This document shows positions 34,202 to 42,397 of a DNA stretch of 64,000 nt, in pieces. Source of the DNA: Kribbella amoyensis (GTDB lineage Bacteria; Actinomycetota; Actinomycetes; Propionibacteriales; Kribbellaceae); the NCBI RefSeq assembly GCF_007828865.1, contig NZ_VIVK01000001.1, positions 2,232,001-2,296,000 of the forward strand, given 5' to 3'. Numbering within the stretch: position 1 is the stretch's first letter; each line of letters starts with the position of its first letter. The position numbers and the translations under genes were made by a program. The notes beneath the pieces are model-generated. The model was not told the origin of the DNA, ran no database searches, and was given only the letters and a program-made list of their open reading frames with translations.

Positions 34202-34807
34202 TCAGGCCGAGGCGGCCGGGTTCGGACGGAGCCCGGCCAGGACGATGTCGAGCAGCCGGTACGCCTGGTCGGGATCGAGGTCCGGCAGCATCGTGATGCC
34301 GCCGGCCAGCCGCAGTACGTCCACCAGCTCCAACTCCTCGCGCACCACGCCGGCCTCCTTGGCCCGGCCCAGCAGCAGCTCCCCGGCGTCCCGGACGTTG
34401 AGTTTGCAGACCGCGAAGAATTCGGAGTCCTTGCCGAGCGCCGCGGTCAGCTCGGAGGCCAGGCTCTTCTTCGACACGTTGTAGGTGACGAAGCTGCGGA
34501 TCCACGCGGCCAGCGCCTCGAACGGGTCCAGCTCCTGGTGGAACTCGTACGCGCGGTCGCAGACGGACTGGATCTCGTCCACGTAGACGGCCTCGAGGAG
34601 CGCGGTCCGGTTCGGGAAGCGGCGGTACAGCGTGCCGATGCCGACGCCGGCCCGGCGCGCGATCTCCTCCAGCGAGGTCCCGGTGCCGTGCTCGGCGAAC
34701 GCCTCCCGCGCGGCGGTGACCAGCAGGTCGTAGTTCCGCCTCGCGTCGGCTCGGGTCGGGCGCAGGTCCGGCAGGGCCGCCGGGCCGGGCGCAGCCGACG
34801 AACTCAT
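34202..34807 (-). CDS. TetR-family regulator, divergent from an EmrB-type pump
   Basis: 201 residues from ATG 34807, which has GAGGAGG 6 bases upstream; a longer frame to 34879 runs through the operator. The TetR HTH is LLVTAAREAFAEHGTGTSLE and then IARRAGVGIGTLYRRFPN, with a helical ligand domain behind. Two near-identical 13-base sites in the 123-base gap to the pump gene are its likely operators, one lying between the -35 and -10 of the pump promoter. It should repress the pump and itself until a toxic compound binds. Confidence 0.9.
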   Translation of the reverse strand: MSSSAAPGPAALPDLRPTRADARRNYDLLVTAAREAFAEHGTGTSLEEIARRAGVGIGTLYRRFPNRTALLEAVYVDEIQSVCDRAYEFHQELDPFEALAAWIRSFVTYNVSKKSLASELTAALGKDSEFFAVCKLNVRDAGELLLGRAKEAGVVREELELVDVLRLAGGITMLPDLDPDQAYRLLDIVLAGLRPNPAASA

Positions 34808-34830
34808 CGCAAACCTCCTCGGAAAACCGC

Positions 34831-34860
34831 TTGAAAAAGCGGAGGAACCCTCCGTATCGT
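34831..34860 (+). promoter_or_regulatory. Promoter of the EmrB-type pump gene
   Basis: TTGAAA (34831-34836) and TATCGT (34855-34860) are spaced by 18 bases. Operator 1 fills the spacer, which fits repression by blocking RNA polymerase. Confidence 0.55.
34841..34853. promoter_or_regulatory. TetR operator 1
   Basis: GGAGGAACCCTCC is an imperfect palindrome and differs from operator 2 at two positions. It lies between the -35 and -10 of the pump promoter. Confidence 0.6.
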
Positions 34861-34864
34861 ATCC

Positions 34865-34877
34865 GGAGGAGCGCTCC
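34865..34877. promoter_or_regulatory. TetR operator 2
   Basis: GGAGGAGCGCTCC, with a perfect GGAGCGCTCC core, is centred 24 bases from operator 1. It covers the region just after the -10 of the pump promoter. Confidence 0.6.
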
Positions 34878-34930
34878 ACTTTTCCGCTGTCACCACTCTA
34901 GCCCCTCCGGGGTAAGGAGCAAGTTCTCAT

Positions 34931-36445
34931 ATGTCGTCCACCTCCGTGGCGCCGTCCGGCGCCGGGTCCGGCACGCCCGCACGACGGCCGGGCGTCGTCC
35001 TCGCGGTCATCCTCATCACCCAGTTGATGGTGATCCTCGACGGCACCGTGGTGAACATCGCGATGCCCAAGATCCAGCACGCGCTCGACTTCAGCCCGGC
35101 GAACCTGTCCTGGGTCCAGAACGCGTACGCGCTCGCCTTCGGCGGTCTGCTGCTGCTCGGCGCGCGGGCCGGCGACCTGCTCGGCCGCCGCCGCGTCTTC
35201 GTCGCCGGCGTCTCCGTCTTCACCGCCGCGTCCCTGCTCGGCGGTCTCGCCCCGAACGCCGAACTGCTGCTCGCCGCCCGGGTTCTGCAAGGGATCGGCG
35301 GCGCGATCGCCGCACCGGCGGCGCTCACGCTGCTGATGCTCACCTTCAAGGAAGGGCCGGAGCGGATGAAGGCGCTCGGGCTCTACAGCCTGGTCTCGTC
35401 CGGCGGCGCGAGTGTCGGCCTGGTGGTCGGCGGCATGCTGACCGACTGGGTGTCGTGGCGCTGGGGCCTGTTCATCAACGTCCCGATCGGGATCGCGCTG
35501 GTGCTCGCGGCCCGCGTCGTGCTCAGCGAGACCGCGCCCGAGCAGGGCCGGTTCGACGTGGCCGGCGCGCTCACCTCGACGCTCGGGATCACCGCCCTGG
35601 TCTACGGCTTCATCCGTGTCGCCGAGGCGGGCTGGGGTTCGACCGAGGTGCTGGTGGCGTTCGCCGCCGGCCTGGTCCTGCTGGTCGCGTTCGTGCTGAT
35701 CGAGCGCCGGGTGAGCCACCCGATCGTGCCGCTGCGGCTGTTCCGCGACACCGACCGGGTCGCGGCGTACCTGACCATGCTGCTGATGGTCGGGACGATG
35801 TTCGGGATGTTCTTCTTCCTGACCCAGTACCTGCAGGGCGTGCTCGCGTTCAGCCCGCTGGCCGCCGGTCTGGCCTTCCTGCCGATGACCGGTCTGCTGT
35901 TCGCCTCGTCCCGGATCGTGCCGCGCCTGGTCGGCCGGCTCGACAACGGCCGGATGATGATCGCGGGCGGGATCTTCGTCCTGCTCGGCATGCTCTGGCT
36001 GACCCGCGCGACCGTCGACAGCAGCTACCTCGGGGGCGTGGTCGGCCCGCTGCTCCTCTTCGGGACCGGTGCCGGCCTGATCTTCATCCCGCTCACCGGC
36101 CGCGCGCTGGCCGGGGTGAAGCCGGAGGACGCGGGTGCCGCCTCGGGGCTGCTCAACGTCCTGCAGCAGGTCGGCGGCGCGCTCGGCCTCGGCATCCTGG
36201 TCACCGTCTTCGGTACGGCCAGCCGCAACGCCACCCCGAGTACGACGAACCCGGTCGAGGCGACCCGGCAGATCCTCACCGAGGGCGTCCACGCGGCCTT
36301 CATCGGGTCCGCCGTGTACGCGGCCCTGACCCTGCTCGTCATCACCCTCGGCGTCCGCCCGTGGAACCGCCGCAAAGCGGTCAAGCCGGAAACCGCCACC
36401 GAACCGGGCGCGGTCGAACCGGCCATCGTGGATTCCCACATCTGA
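34931..36445 (+). CDS. EmrB/QacA-type drug efflux MFS transporter, 14 TM
   Basis: 504 residues with fourteen predicted helices (DHA2 family). LDGTVVNIAMPKIQHAL near 37-53 is the motif D1 of EmrB/QacA proteins, and LGARAGDLLGRRRVF near 76-90 motif A. It expels cationic or lipophilic drugs using the proton gradient. An AAGGAG lies 12 bases before the ATG. The divergent TetR and the paired operators show it is induced by a compound that TetR senses. A strong bidirectional terminator follows. Confidence 0.92.
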   Translation: MSSTSVAPSGAGSGTPARRPGVVLAVILITQLMVILDGTVVNIAMPKIQHALDFSPANLSWVQNAYALAFGGLLLLGARAGDLLGRRRVFVAGVSVFTAASLLGGLAPNAELLLAARVLQGIGGAIAAPAALTLLMLTFKEGPERMKALGLYSLVSSGGASVGLVVGGMLTDWVSWRWGLFINVPIGIALVLAARVVLSETAPEQGRFDVAGALTSTLGITALVYGFIRVAEAGWGSTEVLVAFAAGLVLLVAFVLIERRVSHPIVPLRLFRDTDRVAAYLTMLLMVGTMFGMFFFLTQYLQGVLAFSPLAAGLAFLPMTGLLFASSRIVPRLVGRLDNGRMMIAGGIFVLLGMLWLTRATVDSSYLGGVVGPLLLFGTGAGLIFIPLTGRALAGVKPEDAGAASGLLNVLQQVGGALGLGILVTVFGTASRNATPSTTNPVEATRQILTEGVHAAFIGSAVYAALTLLVITLGVRPWNRRKAVKPETATEPGAVEPAIVDSHI

Positions 36446-36449
36446 ACGA

Positions 36450-36486
36450 AAGAACGGTCCTGGCCATCCCGGTCAGGACCGTTCTT
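36450..36486. terminator. Bidirectional hairpin terminator
   Basis: AAGAACGGTCCTG pairs perfectly with CAGGACCGTTCTT (36474-36486) over an 11-base loop. The hairpin separates the pump gene from the convergent gene ending at 36488. Confidence 0.88.
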
Positions 36487-36487
36487 C

Positions 36488-37186
36488 TCAGGTGTCAGGT
36501 CGCTCGCCGGCCAGCTGGTAACCGGCGAACAACGGCCCACCGGTCGACGCCAGTACCCGCCGAGCCAACTCGGCCACCGCGGTCATGTCGCCCTGCCGGC
36601 CCAGCCAGTCCTTGGCGAACGCCGGGTCGCAGTCGTCGAGCTCACGCAGCAACCACTTCCCGGACCCCACCCAGTGCCGCCGGATCAACAACGTCGCCTC
36701 GGCAACGCGCAACCACAACAGGGCACCGATCACCGACCGCTCGTCGTCCGGCGCATGATCGAGGTCGTCGAGCAGATCGGTCAGCCCGTACCGCAAGGTG
36801 TCGAGCTCGTCCGTCGTGAGCGGATCCGGACCCGCGGCGAGGACCTCACGACAGCGGGCCTGGTACGCCGTCGCGTCCCCGGCCACCGATTCGCCGAGCC
36901 CGACCATCCGGTGCAACGCCGGCCGCCTTCCCGGGAGATCCTTGCCCAGGTAGTGGTCCAGGCTCGCGGCATCGTGGACGAACAACTCCACCGCCCAGCC
37001 CGCGAACCGCCGGGACTCCCGCCGCGGTACTCCGTCACTCCCGTCGGGCAGCAGCACCACGACGTCGAGATCGGAGCCCGCGGTCCGCGCGTTGGTCAGT
37101 ACGCTGCCGCCGAGCACGACCCAGTGCGCGGTCGGGAACACCTCCGCCGCCAACGCCCGAGCGGCTTCCCGGGGATCGTCGATCAC
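36488..37186 (-). CDS. Nucleotidyltransferase-fold protein (MNT type)
   Basis: 232 residues from GTG 37186, which overlaps the stop of the upstream gene by 4 bases. Residues 20-50 show VLGGSVLTNARTAGSDLDVVVLLPD, cut here as GGS...SDLDV, the pol-beta nucleotidyltransferase signature with GGS and two Asp. A C-terminal helical region of about 130 residues follows, as in aminoglycoside and lincosamide nucleotidyltransferases and KNTase-like proteins. It could modify an antibiotic or act with the GNAT encoded upstream. A direct substrate cannot be read. Confidence 0.75.
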   Translation of the reverse strand: MIDDPREAARALAAEVFPTAHWVVLGGSVLTNARTAGSDLDVVVLLPDGSDGVPRRESRRFAGWAVELFVHDAASLDHYLGKDLPGRRPALHRMVGLGESVAGDATAYQARCREVLAAGPDPLTTDELDTLRYGLTDLLDDLDHAPDDERSVIGALLWLRVAEATLLIRRHWVGSGKWLLRELDDCDPAFAKDWLGRQGDMTAVAELARRVLASTGGPLFAGYQLAGERPDT

Positions 37187-38166
37187 GTGATCGGGAGGCG
37201 GTAGGTGGCCCAGGTGCTCTTCGTGGTGAAGCCGAGGTGTTCGTACAGGCCCAGTGCGCCGGTCGGGTTCTCGGCGTCGACCCCGAGGGACGCGCGCTGG
37301 AATCCGGCCCGCTCCGCCTCGGCCATCACGCGGGACAGCGCGACGGCGGCGAGTCGCCGGCCTCGGTGCGAGCGCTTGGTCCCGACCTGGCCGACGTAGA
37401 CCTCGCGGATCCCGGTGGCCTCGGTGTCCGCGACGTACTCGTAGCCCAGCGTGTACGTCACGATCTCGTCGCCGTCGAGGACCAGGTACGACAGGTTGCC
37501 GCGGAACGCGCGGGACCCGGTGAACCAGGTCTTCCAGCTCTCCGCGTCCTTCGGCGTCGATCCCCAGTGGTCCAGGAACACCTCGTTGTGCGCGAGCCGC
37601 AACGGCTCGTCGTACTCGGGCGAGAAGCCGACCAACCGCAGTCCCTCGGGCGCCGGGAGCTCGGTGATCGGCTGGTCGAACGGCCTGGTCATGTCGAAGA
37701 AGTACCGGCACTTCTCGAACCCGGCCCCGGTCAGCAGAGCCTCGGCGCCCGCGTTCGTGGTGATCACGCCGGTGTTGATCTCGCCCGTGGTCCCGGGCTG
37801 CCGCTCCCGGTGGAATTCGCCCGCCCGGCGGACCAGCCAGGGCAGCAGCGCTGAGCCGATCCCATGGCGACGCCACTGCGGGTGGACGGTCCCCTCCGTA
37901 CGGACCCGGTGGACGTCGAGCACCAGGTCGGGGCCGCGGACCACGCCGTACCCGATCAGCTCACCGCCGGACCACAGCCCGATCGTGTCGCGCGCGGCGT
38001 CCAGCTTCGGATCCGCGAGCTCCTCGAGCAGGTCGTCGGCGTCGTAGTTCTCGCCTTCGGAGTCGGCCTTCTCCTTGGCCGCCAGCAGCTCCGCCCACGC
38101 GGGCGCGTCGGCCTTGTCGATCGGCCGCGCCTCGATCCCGGCCGGCCACCCCTCGTTCGTGCTCAT
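37183..38166 (-). CDS. Double-GNAT acetyltransferase (MshD-like)
   Basis: 327 residues with two GNAT domains in tandem. The first has VHPQWRRHGIGSALL near 104-118 as acetyl-CoA loop; the second has VGTKRSHRGRRLAAV near 261-275 and ends NPTGALGLYEHLGFT. Mycothiol synthase MshD shares this layout, but length and motifs also fit other two-domain actinobacterial GNATs, so the symbol is left off. ATG 38166 is chosen because the longer frame to 38334 lies inside the argS end. It is coupled to the nucleotidyltransferase gene. Confidence 0.78.
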   Translation of the reverse strand: MSTNEGWPAGIEARPIDKADAPAWAELLAAKEKADSEGENYDADDLLEELADPKLDAARDTIGLWSGGELIGYGVVRGPDLVLDVHRVRTEGTVHPQWRRHGIGSALLPWLVRRAGEFHRERQPGTTGEINTGVITTNAGAEALLTGAGFEKCRYFFDMTRPFDQPITELPAPEGLRLVGFSPEYDEPLRLAHNEVFLDHWGSTPKDAESWKTWFTGSRAFRGNLSYLVLDGDEIVTYTLGYEYVADTEATGIREVYVGQVGTKRSHRGRRLAAVALSRVMAEAERAGFQRASLGVDAENPTGALGLYEHLGFTTKSTWATYRLPIT

Positions 38167-38227
38167 ACCCACAGACGGTAGAGCCGCACCCCAAGTACCG
38201 GCACCCGAATTACGGCGTCCTCCGTCC

Positions 38228-39916
38228 TCACATGGCGTCCGGAGCCTGGATCCCCAGCAAGGTGAGTCCTTCGTGCAGCACCTTCCGGGTCGCCGTGCAC
38301 AGGGCGAGGCGGCTGGTCCGGACCTCGCCCGCACTCGTCAGCACCGGACACGTCTCGTAGAACGCCGACAACGCGGTCGCCAGGTCGTACAGGTACGTGC
38401 ACAACCGATGCGGCTGCAGCGTCGCGGCGACCTGGTCCACCGCATCGCCGAAGCCGGTCAGCAACAACGCCAGCCGTTGCTCGGCCGGCTCGGTGAGCAC
38501 CGTGACCTCACCGTCGAACTCGCCCGCCTTCGCCAGCAGCCGGGTCAGCCGGGCATGCGCGTACTGCAGGTACGGTCCGGTGTTGCCGGTCATCGCGACC
38601 ATCCGGCCGAGATCGAAGACATAGTCGTTCGACCGGTCGTTGGACAGGTCGGCGTACTTGATCGCCCCGATCCCGACCGCCCGCGCCACCGCGTCCCGGT
38701 CGATCCCGTCCCGATCCGCCAGCAACGCACCGGCCCGCGCGATCGCCTCGTCCAGCAGCGACACCAGGTACACCGTGCCGCCGTCCCTGGTCCGGAACGG
38801 CTTCCCGTCCGGTGCGAGAACGGTGCCAAAGGCAACGTGCTCGGCGGGAACTGCCTCAGGCAACCAGTTCGCCGCCCGGGCGAGCGCGAAGATCTGCTGG
38901 AAGTGCAGCGACTGCCGATGGTCCACCACGTACACGATCCGGTCGGCGTGCAGGTCGTCGACCCGGTGCCGGACCGCGGCCAGGTCGGTCGCGCTGTACC
39001 CGAATCCGCCGTCGGACTTCCGCACGATCACCGGCAACGGCGACCCGTCCCGGCCGACGAACCCGGGCAGGAACGCGCACTGCGCACCACCCGACTCCGT
39101 CAGCAGACCAGCGTCCCCCAGCTCCGCCACGACCCCTGGCAGCGCGTCGTTGTACGCGGACTCACCGACCACGTCCGCCCGGGTCAACGGTGACCCGAGC
39201 AGGCCGTACACCCGGTCGAACTCCGTCAGCGAGACCTCGACCAGCTGCCGCCAGATGTCCACGGTCACCGGGTCCCCGGACTGCAGCAGGACGACCCGCC
39301 GCCGGGCCTGGCCGGCGAACCCGGCATCGCCGTCGAAATGCCGCCGCGCCCGTTGGTACAGCTGCTGCATCTCTTCCAGGTCGAGGTTTCCGGCCTTCGT
39401 CCCCTCGTCCAGCAACTGCTCGACCATCATCCCGAACTGGGTGCCCCAGTCACCGACATGGTTCTGCCGGATCACCTCGTACCCGGCGTACCGCAGCACG
39501 TTGCACAGGGCATCACCGATCACGGTCGACCGGAGGTGGCCGACGTGCATCTGCTTGGCCACGTTGGGCTGCGAGTAGTCGACCACCACCCGAAGACCGT
39601 TGCCTGGTCGGGGACCAGGCAGCGCGTTGACGGCCGTGGCGAGGGCGGACGGCAACAAGGTGAGGTTGACGAAACCCGGTCCCGCGATCGTGGGCGGAGC
39701 ACAGAGGTCGTCCACCTGGAGGTGCTGGACGAGCGCGGCCGCGAGTTCGCGCGGTGGCCGGCCGAGCGTCTTCGCCAGCCGGAGCGCGAGGTTGGTCTGG
39801 AAGTGGCCGAACTCGGGTTTGGTCGCGGCCCGCAGTTCGGGGTCGACGGTGGGCAGCCCGAAGGCCGCCTCGGCGGCGGAGATCAGCCGTGCGGACAGAA
39901 CGGGAACAACGGACAT
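38228..39916 (-). CDS. argS: Arginyl-tRNA synthetase
   Basis: 562 residues, class I. HVGH at 124-127 in NVAKQMHVGHLRS is the HIGH motif. The KMSK site is replaced by the GKPFRTRDG loop, as is common in ArgRS, and NTGPYLQYAHARL and the C-terminal anticodon domain (DALSALxxFY-type LCTYLYDLATALSAFYE) are typical. The usual N-terminal ADD1-type domain is shortened. AAGGA lies 10 bases before ATG 39916. It stands alone, not in the usual argS-lysA-hom cluster, so it may be a second isozyme. A 23-codon Arg-rich leader lies just upstream (39967-40038). Confidence 0.9.
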   Translation of the reverse strand: MSVVPVLSARLISAAEAAFGLPTVDPELRAATKPEFGHFQTNLALRLAKTLGRPPRELAAALVQHLQVDDLCAPPTIAGPGFVNLTLLPSALATAVNALPGPRPGNGLRVVVDYSQPNVAKQMHVGHLRSTVIGDALCNVLRYAGYEVIRQNHVGDWGTQFGMMVEQLLDEGTKAGNLDLEEMQQLYQRARRHFDGDAGFAGQARRRVVLLQSGDPVTVDIWRQLVEVSLTEFDRVYGLLGSPLTRADVVGESAYNDALPGVVAELGDAGLLTESGGAQCAFLPGFVGRDGSPLPVIVRKSDGGFGYSATDLAAVRHRVDDLHADRIVYVVDHRQSLHFQQIFALARAANWLPEAVPAEHVAFGTVLAPDGKPFRTRDGGTVYLVSLLDEAIARAGALLADRDGIDRDAVARAVGIGAIKYADLSNDRSNDYVFDLGRMVAMTGNTGPYLQYAHARLTRLLAKAGEFDGEVTVLTEPAEQRLALLLTGFGDAVDQVAATLQPHRLCTYLYDLATALSAFYETCPVLTSAGEVRTSRLALCTATRKVLHEGLTLLGIQAPDAM

Positions 39917-39966
39917 GACGTGACGTCCTTCGAGGAACGAGGCACCGGAACAGGAGGATGGGGTGT
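39917..39966 (-). promoter_or_regulatory. Putative attenuator region between the Arg leader peptide and argS
   Basis: On the minus strand CG-T-TCCT pairs with AGGA-CG over a CGA loop and would hide the argS SD (AAGGA). Several CGTC copies near the start can also pair with the GACG copies of the leader Arg codons. A ribosome stalled on the Arg run would break the latter pairing. This is inferred by eye. Confidence 0.4.
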
Positions 39967-40038
39967 TCAGACGGTGCGTCGTCGTCGCAGGCCGGGGCAC
40001 AGGCGCAGGGCGCTGCGGCTCACCGGGCTTGTCGACAT
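39967..40038 (-). CDS. Arginine-rich leader peptide of argS
   Basis: A 23-codon frame, MSTSPVSRSALRLCPGLR then RRRTV, ends 50 bases before argS. Four consecutive Arg codons (CGA CGA CGA CGC) stand near its end, and CGA is rare in this genome's genes. CATAAT, 5 of 6 bases like the -10 consensus, ends 7 bases before its ATG, with no SD, so the mRNA is probably leaderless and begins at this codon. Arg-rich leaders before an Arg-tRNA synthetase fit attenuation that senses charged tRNA-Arg: when it is low, ribosomes stall on the run and expression rises. Chance cannot be ruled out for so short a frame. Confidence 0.6.
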   Translation of the reverse strand: MSTSPVSRSALRLCPGLRRRRTV

Positions 40039-40045
40039 GCGGACC

Positions 40046-40051
40046 ATTATG
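40046..40051 (-). promoter_or_regulatory. -10 box CATAAT of the argS leader
   Basis: CATAAT on the minus strand ends 7 bases before the leader ATG, placing the transcript start at or next to that codon. No clear -35 is present. Confidence 0.5.
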
Positions 40052-40142
40052 CATGCCGTTCCCGGAATCACCGCACTCGATCGCTGCCGCCGAGCTGCGG
40101 CCGGTGACCGCGTGGACCGCCGCCGGTGCGGCCGGGGCGGAG

Positions 40143-42371
40143 CTACAGCCCGTGCGGTGACGGGGCCGGGCGGCGATCGGCGAGTGGTACCACCGGAGGC
40201 AGGTCGGTCTCGCCGAGGAACACCCGGCGGACCACCCGCTCGGCGGCCCGGCCGTCGTCGAAGTCGCAGAACCGCTCCCGGAACAGCTGCCGGTGCTTGG
40301 CCGCCTCCGCCGCCGCGAACCGCCCGGTCTGCAACGCGGTCAGCAGTTCCTCCGGCGATCGCGCGACCAGCCCGGGCGGGAACTCGGTGATGTCGAAGTA
40401 GGTCCCGCGGGTGGTGTCGTAGAACCCCTTGTCGTCGGCCAGCAGCATGATCGGCCGGTCCAGGTTCGCGAAGTCGAAGGTGATCGACGAGTAGTCCGAG
40501 ATCAGCACGTCGGCGGCGAGCATCAGGTCGTCGACCCGTGGGTGCTCGGAGACGTCGACGACCCGGTCGGACCGGTGCTCGGGCGCGCCGGCCGCGAGCG
40601 AGTAGTGGGTCCGGACCAGGACCCGGCCGTGGTCACCGGCGGCCGCGGCCAACCGGTCCAGGTCGAGGTGGATGCCGTCGCCACCGAGATCGATCAGCCC
40701 GGCCGGGGTCCGGACCGCGTCCTTCGCGTCCCGCCAGGTCGGGGCGTACAGCACGACCAGATGCGAGTCGTCGAAGCCGAACCCGGCCCGGATCGCCCGG
40801 ACGTCGTCGGCCGTCGCGGTCAGCAGCCGGTCGTTGCGCGGGAACCCGGTCTCCAGCTCCTCGAAGTACGACGGGTAGGTGCGCTCCCAGATCTCCGAGG
40901 AGTACCGGTTCGCGGAGAGGTTGAAGTCCCACCGGTCCACCTGGCGCATCAGCTCGTCCAGGTCGAGGTCCTTGGCCGCGACCGGGTAGTGCCTGAGATC
41001 GGTGCCCATCGTCTTCAGCGGCGTCCCGTGCTGGGTCTGCAGGTGGATCTGCCCGTCCCGCTTCTCCAGCTCCTTCGGCAGGTTCATGTTGCTGACGAAG
41101 TACGTCGCCTTGCGCACCAGCTTGTCGTACGCGGGCGAGCCGGCGACCACAAACTCGACCCCCTCGGGGATCGCGGCGACGTGGTCCGCGTCGATCACCC
41201 AGACCCCGCGCAACTGCGGGACCAGCTCGGCCGCCTTCTCGTAGATCGCGCGCGGGTTGCAGGCGTACTGCTGAAACCAGTACGCGGCGAAGACGGCGAG
41301 GTTCGGGTCGAGGTCACCGCGGTGCAGCAGCCGGTCGACCGCCTTGCGCGGACTCGGGACGTGCAGCACCTTCGAACTCAGCTTGAGCGTCGAGTAAGTC
41401 GCGTAGTCGTCGTGGATCAGCATCCACCGCTTGAATCCGCGGCTGGTCCGGTCGGCGGCGTACCCCTTCGGCTTCCACCGCTTCGCGAACGCGTGCGCCG
41501 CGTGGAAGAACTCGGCCCGGTCCTCCGGCGCGAGCCGCTCGGGCTTGGCCAGCACCGCGAGTACGTGGTCCAGCGACCGGTCGAAGGCGAACCGCCGCCA
41601 CCCGGCCAGCTCCGGGTCGGAGGCGATGAACGCGTGCACCCGGTCGTACTGGTCGAAGATGTCGAACTGCCGCCGGGTCGGCGTCGCGTACCGGCTGCCG
41701 CCCGTCCGGTGCTGCCGATGGTGCACGACCACCCGGTCCAGCGTCGCGATCCGCCCGGCGGTGAGCATCGTCGAGTACGTCCACGGCGCGTCCTCGTAGT
41801 ACCCGGAGGTGAAGGCGAAGCCGTGCAGGGCGAGGAAGTCGCGCCGGTACGCCTTGTTCCAGACGACCTCGAGGAAGGTCAGGAAGACCGGCCGCTCGGC
41901 CGCGGTGAAGACGCCCTCACCGTCCCGCGCGAACGCGTCGTGCTGCTGGTTGCGGACCACCCGGCCGTCCCAGAAGATCCGCTCGTAGTCGAACAGCACC
42001 AGATCGGGCCGCCCGGTGGCGTCGATCCGCGCGGCCAGCGCCGCCAGCGAACCGGGCAGGTACAGGTCGTCGGCGTCGAGGAACAGCACGTACTCGCCCC
42101 GGCACTCCCGGAGCCCCGCGTTCCGGGCTGGGCCGGGGCCGACGGTCTCGGCCAGCCCGATCACCCTGACCCGCGGATCGGCCTCGGCGTACTCGGCCAG
42201 GATCCGCGCGCTGCCGTCGGTGCCGGCGTCGTCCACGCCGACGATCTCGAAGTCGGCGAACGACTGGCTCAGCAGCGAGTCCAGGCACGACCGCAGCCAG
42301 GCCCGCCCGTTCCGGCACGGGACCACGATGCTGAACCGGGGGGCTCCGGTGGAGTCGGTGCTGGGGGCCAT
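40143..42371 (-). CDS. Two-domain teichoic acid enzyme: GT2 glycosyltransferase fused to CDP-glycerol/ribitol transferase
   Basis: 742 residues. Residues 10-330 are a GT2 domain (FSIVVPCRNGRAWLR, VDDAGTDGSA, FLDADD). Residues 370-730 resemble the TagF/TarL GT-B polymerase domain: FVSNMNLPKEL, QTQHGTPLKTMGTD with the catalytic-type His, FPRNDRLL, YAPTWRD, VDVSEHP, and DVLISDYSSITFDFANLDRP, the conserved S-S-x-x-F-D-F phosphate site. It would add polyol phosphates and a sugar to a wall polymer at the inner membrane face. ATG 42371 has no SD but a TAGGAT box 8 bases upstream, so it is probably leaderless. It is divergent from the Fic-like gene. Confidence 0.87.
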   Translation of the reverse strand: MAPSTDSTGAPRFSIVVPCRNGRAWLRSCLDSLLSQSFADFEIVGVDDAGTDGSARILAEYAEADPRVRVIGLAETVGPGPARNAGLRECRGEYVLFLDADDLYLPGSLAALAARIDATGRPDLVLFDYERIFWDGRVVRNQQHDAFARDGEGVFTAAERPVFLTFLEVVWNKAYRRDFLALHGFAFTSGYYEDAPWTYSTMLTAGRIATLDRVVVHHRQHRTGGSRYATPTRRQFDIFDQYDRVHAFIASDPELAGWRRFAFDRSLDHVLAVLAKPERLAPEDRAEFFHAAHAFAKRWKPKGYAADRTSRGFKRWMLIHDDYATYSTLKLSSKVLHVPSPRKAVDRLLHRGDLDPNLAVFAAYWFQQYACNPRAIYEKAAELVPQLRGVWVIDADHVAAIPEGVEFVVAGSPAYDKLVRKATYFVSNMNLPKELEKRDGQIHLQTQHGTPLKTMGTDLRHYPVAAKDLDLDELMRQVDRWDFNLSANRYSSEIWERTYPSYFEELETGFPRNDRLLTATADDVRAIRAGFGFDDSHLVVLYAPTWRDAKDAVRTPAGLIDLGGDGIHLDLDRLAAAAGDHGRVLVRTHYSLAAGAPEHRSDRVVDVSEHPRVDDLMLAADVLISDYSSITFDFANLDRPIMLLADDKGFYDTTRGTYFDITEFPPGLVARSPEELLTALQTGRFAAAEAAKHRQLFRERFCDFDDGRAAERVVRRVFLGETDLPPVVPLADRRPAPSPHGL

Positions 42372-42379
42372 GGGAGGCC

Positions 42380-42389
42380 ATCCTAGGGT
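42380..42389. promoter_or_regulatory. Overlapping divergent -10 boxes between two leaderless genes
   Basis: ATCCTAGGGT holds TAGGAT on the minus strand and TAGGGT on the plus strand, sharing TA. Each ends 8 bases before an ATG (42371 minus, 42398 plus), so one short site seems to serve both genes. Confidence 0.55.
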
Positions 42390-42397
42390 GCTGTGCC

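Noticed and set aside
38228..40054. Longer arginyl-tRNA synthetase from 40054
   Set aside because: The added 46 residues are Pro/Thr-rich and overlap the leader peptide frame; family members begin near 39916 and an SD lies there.
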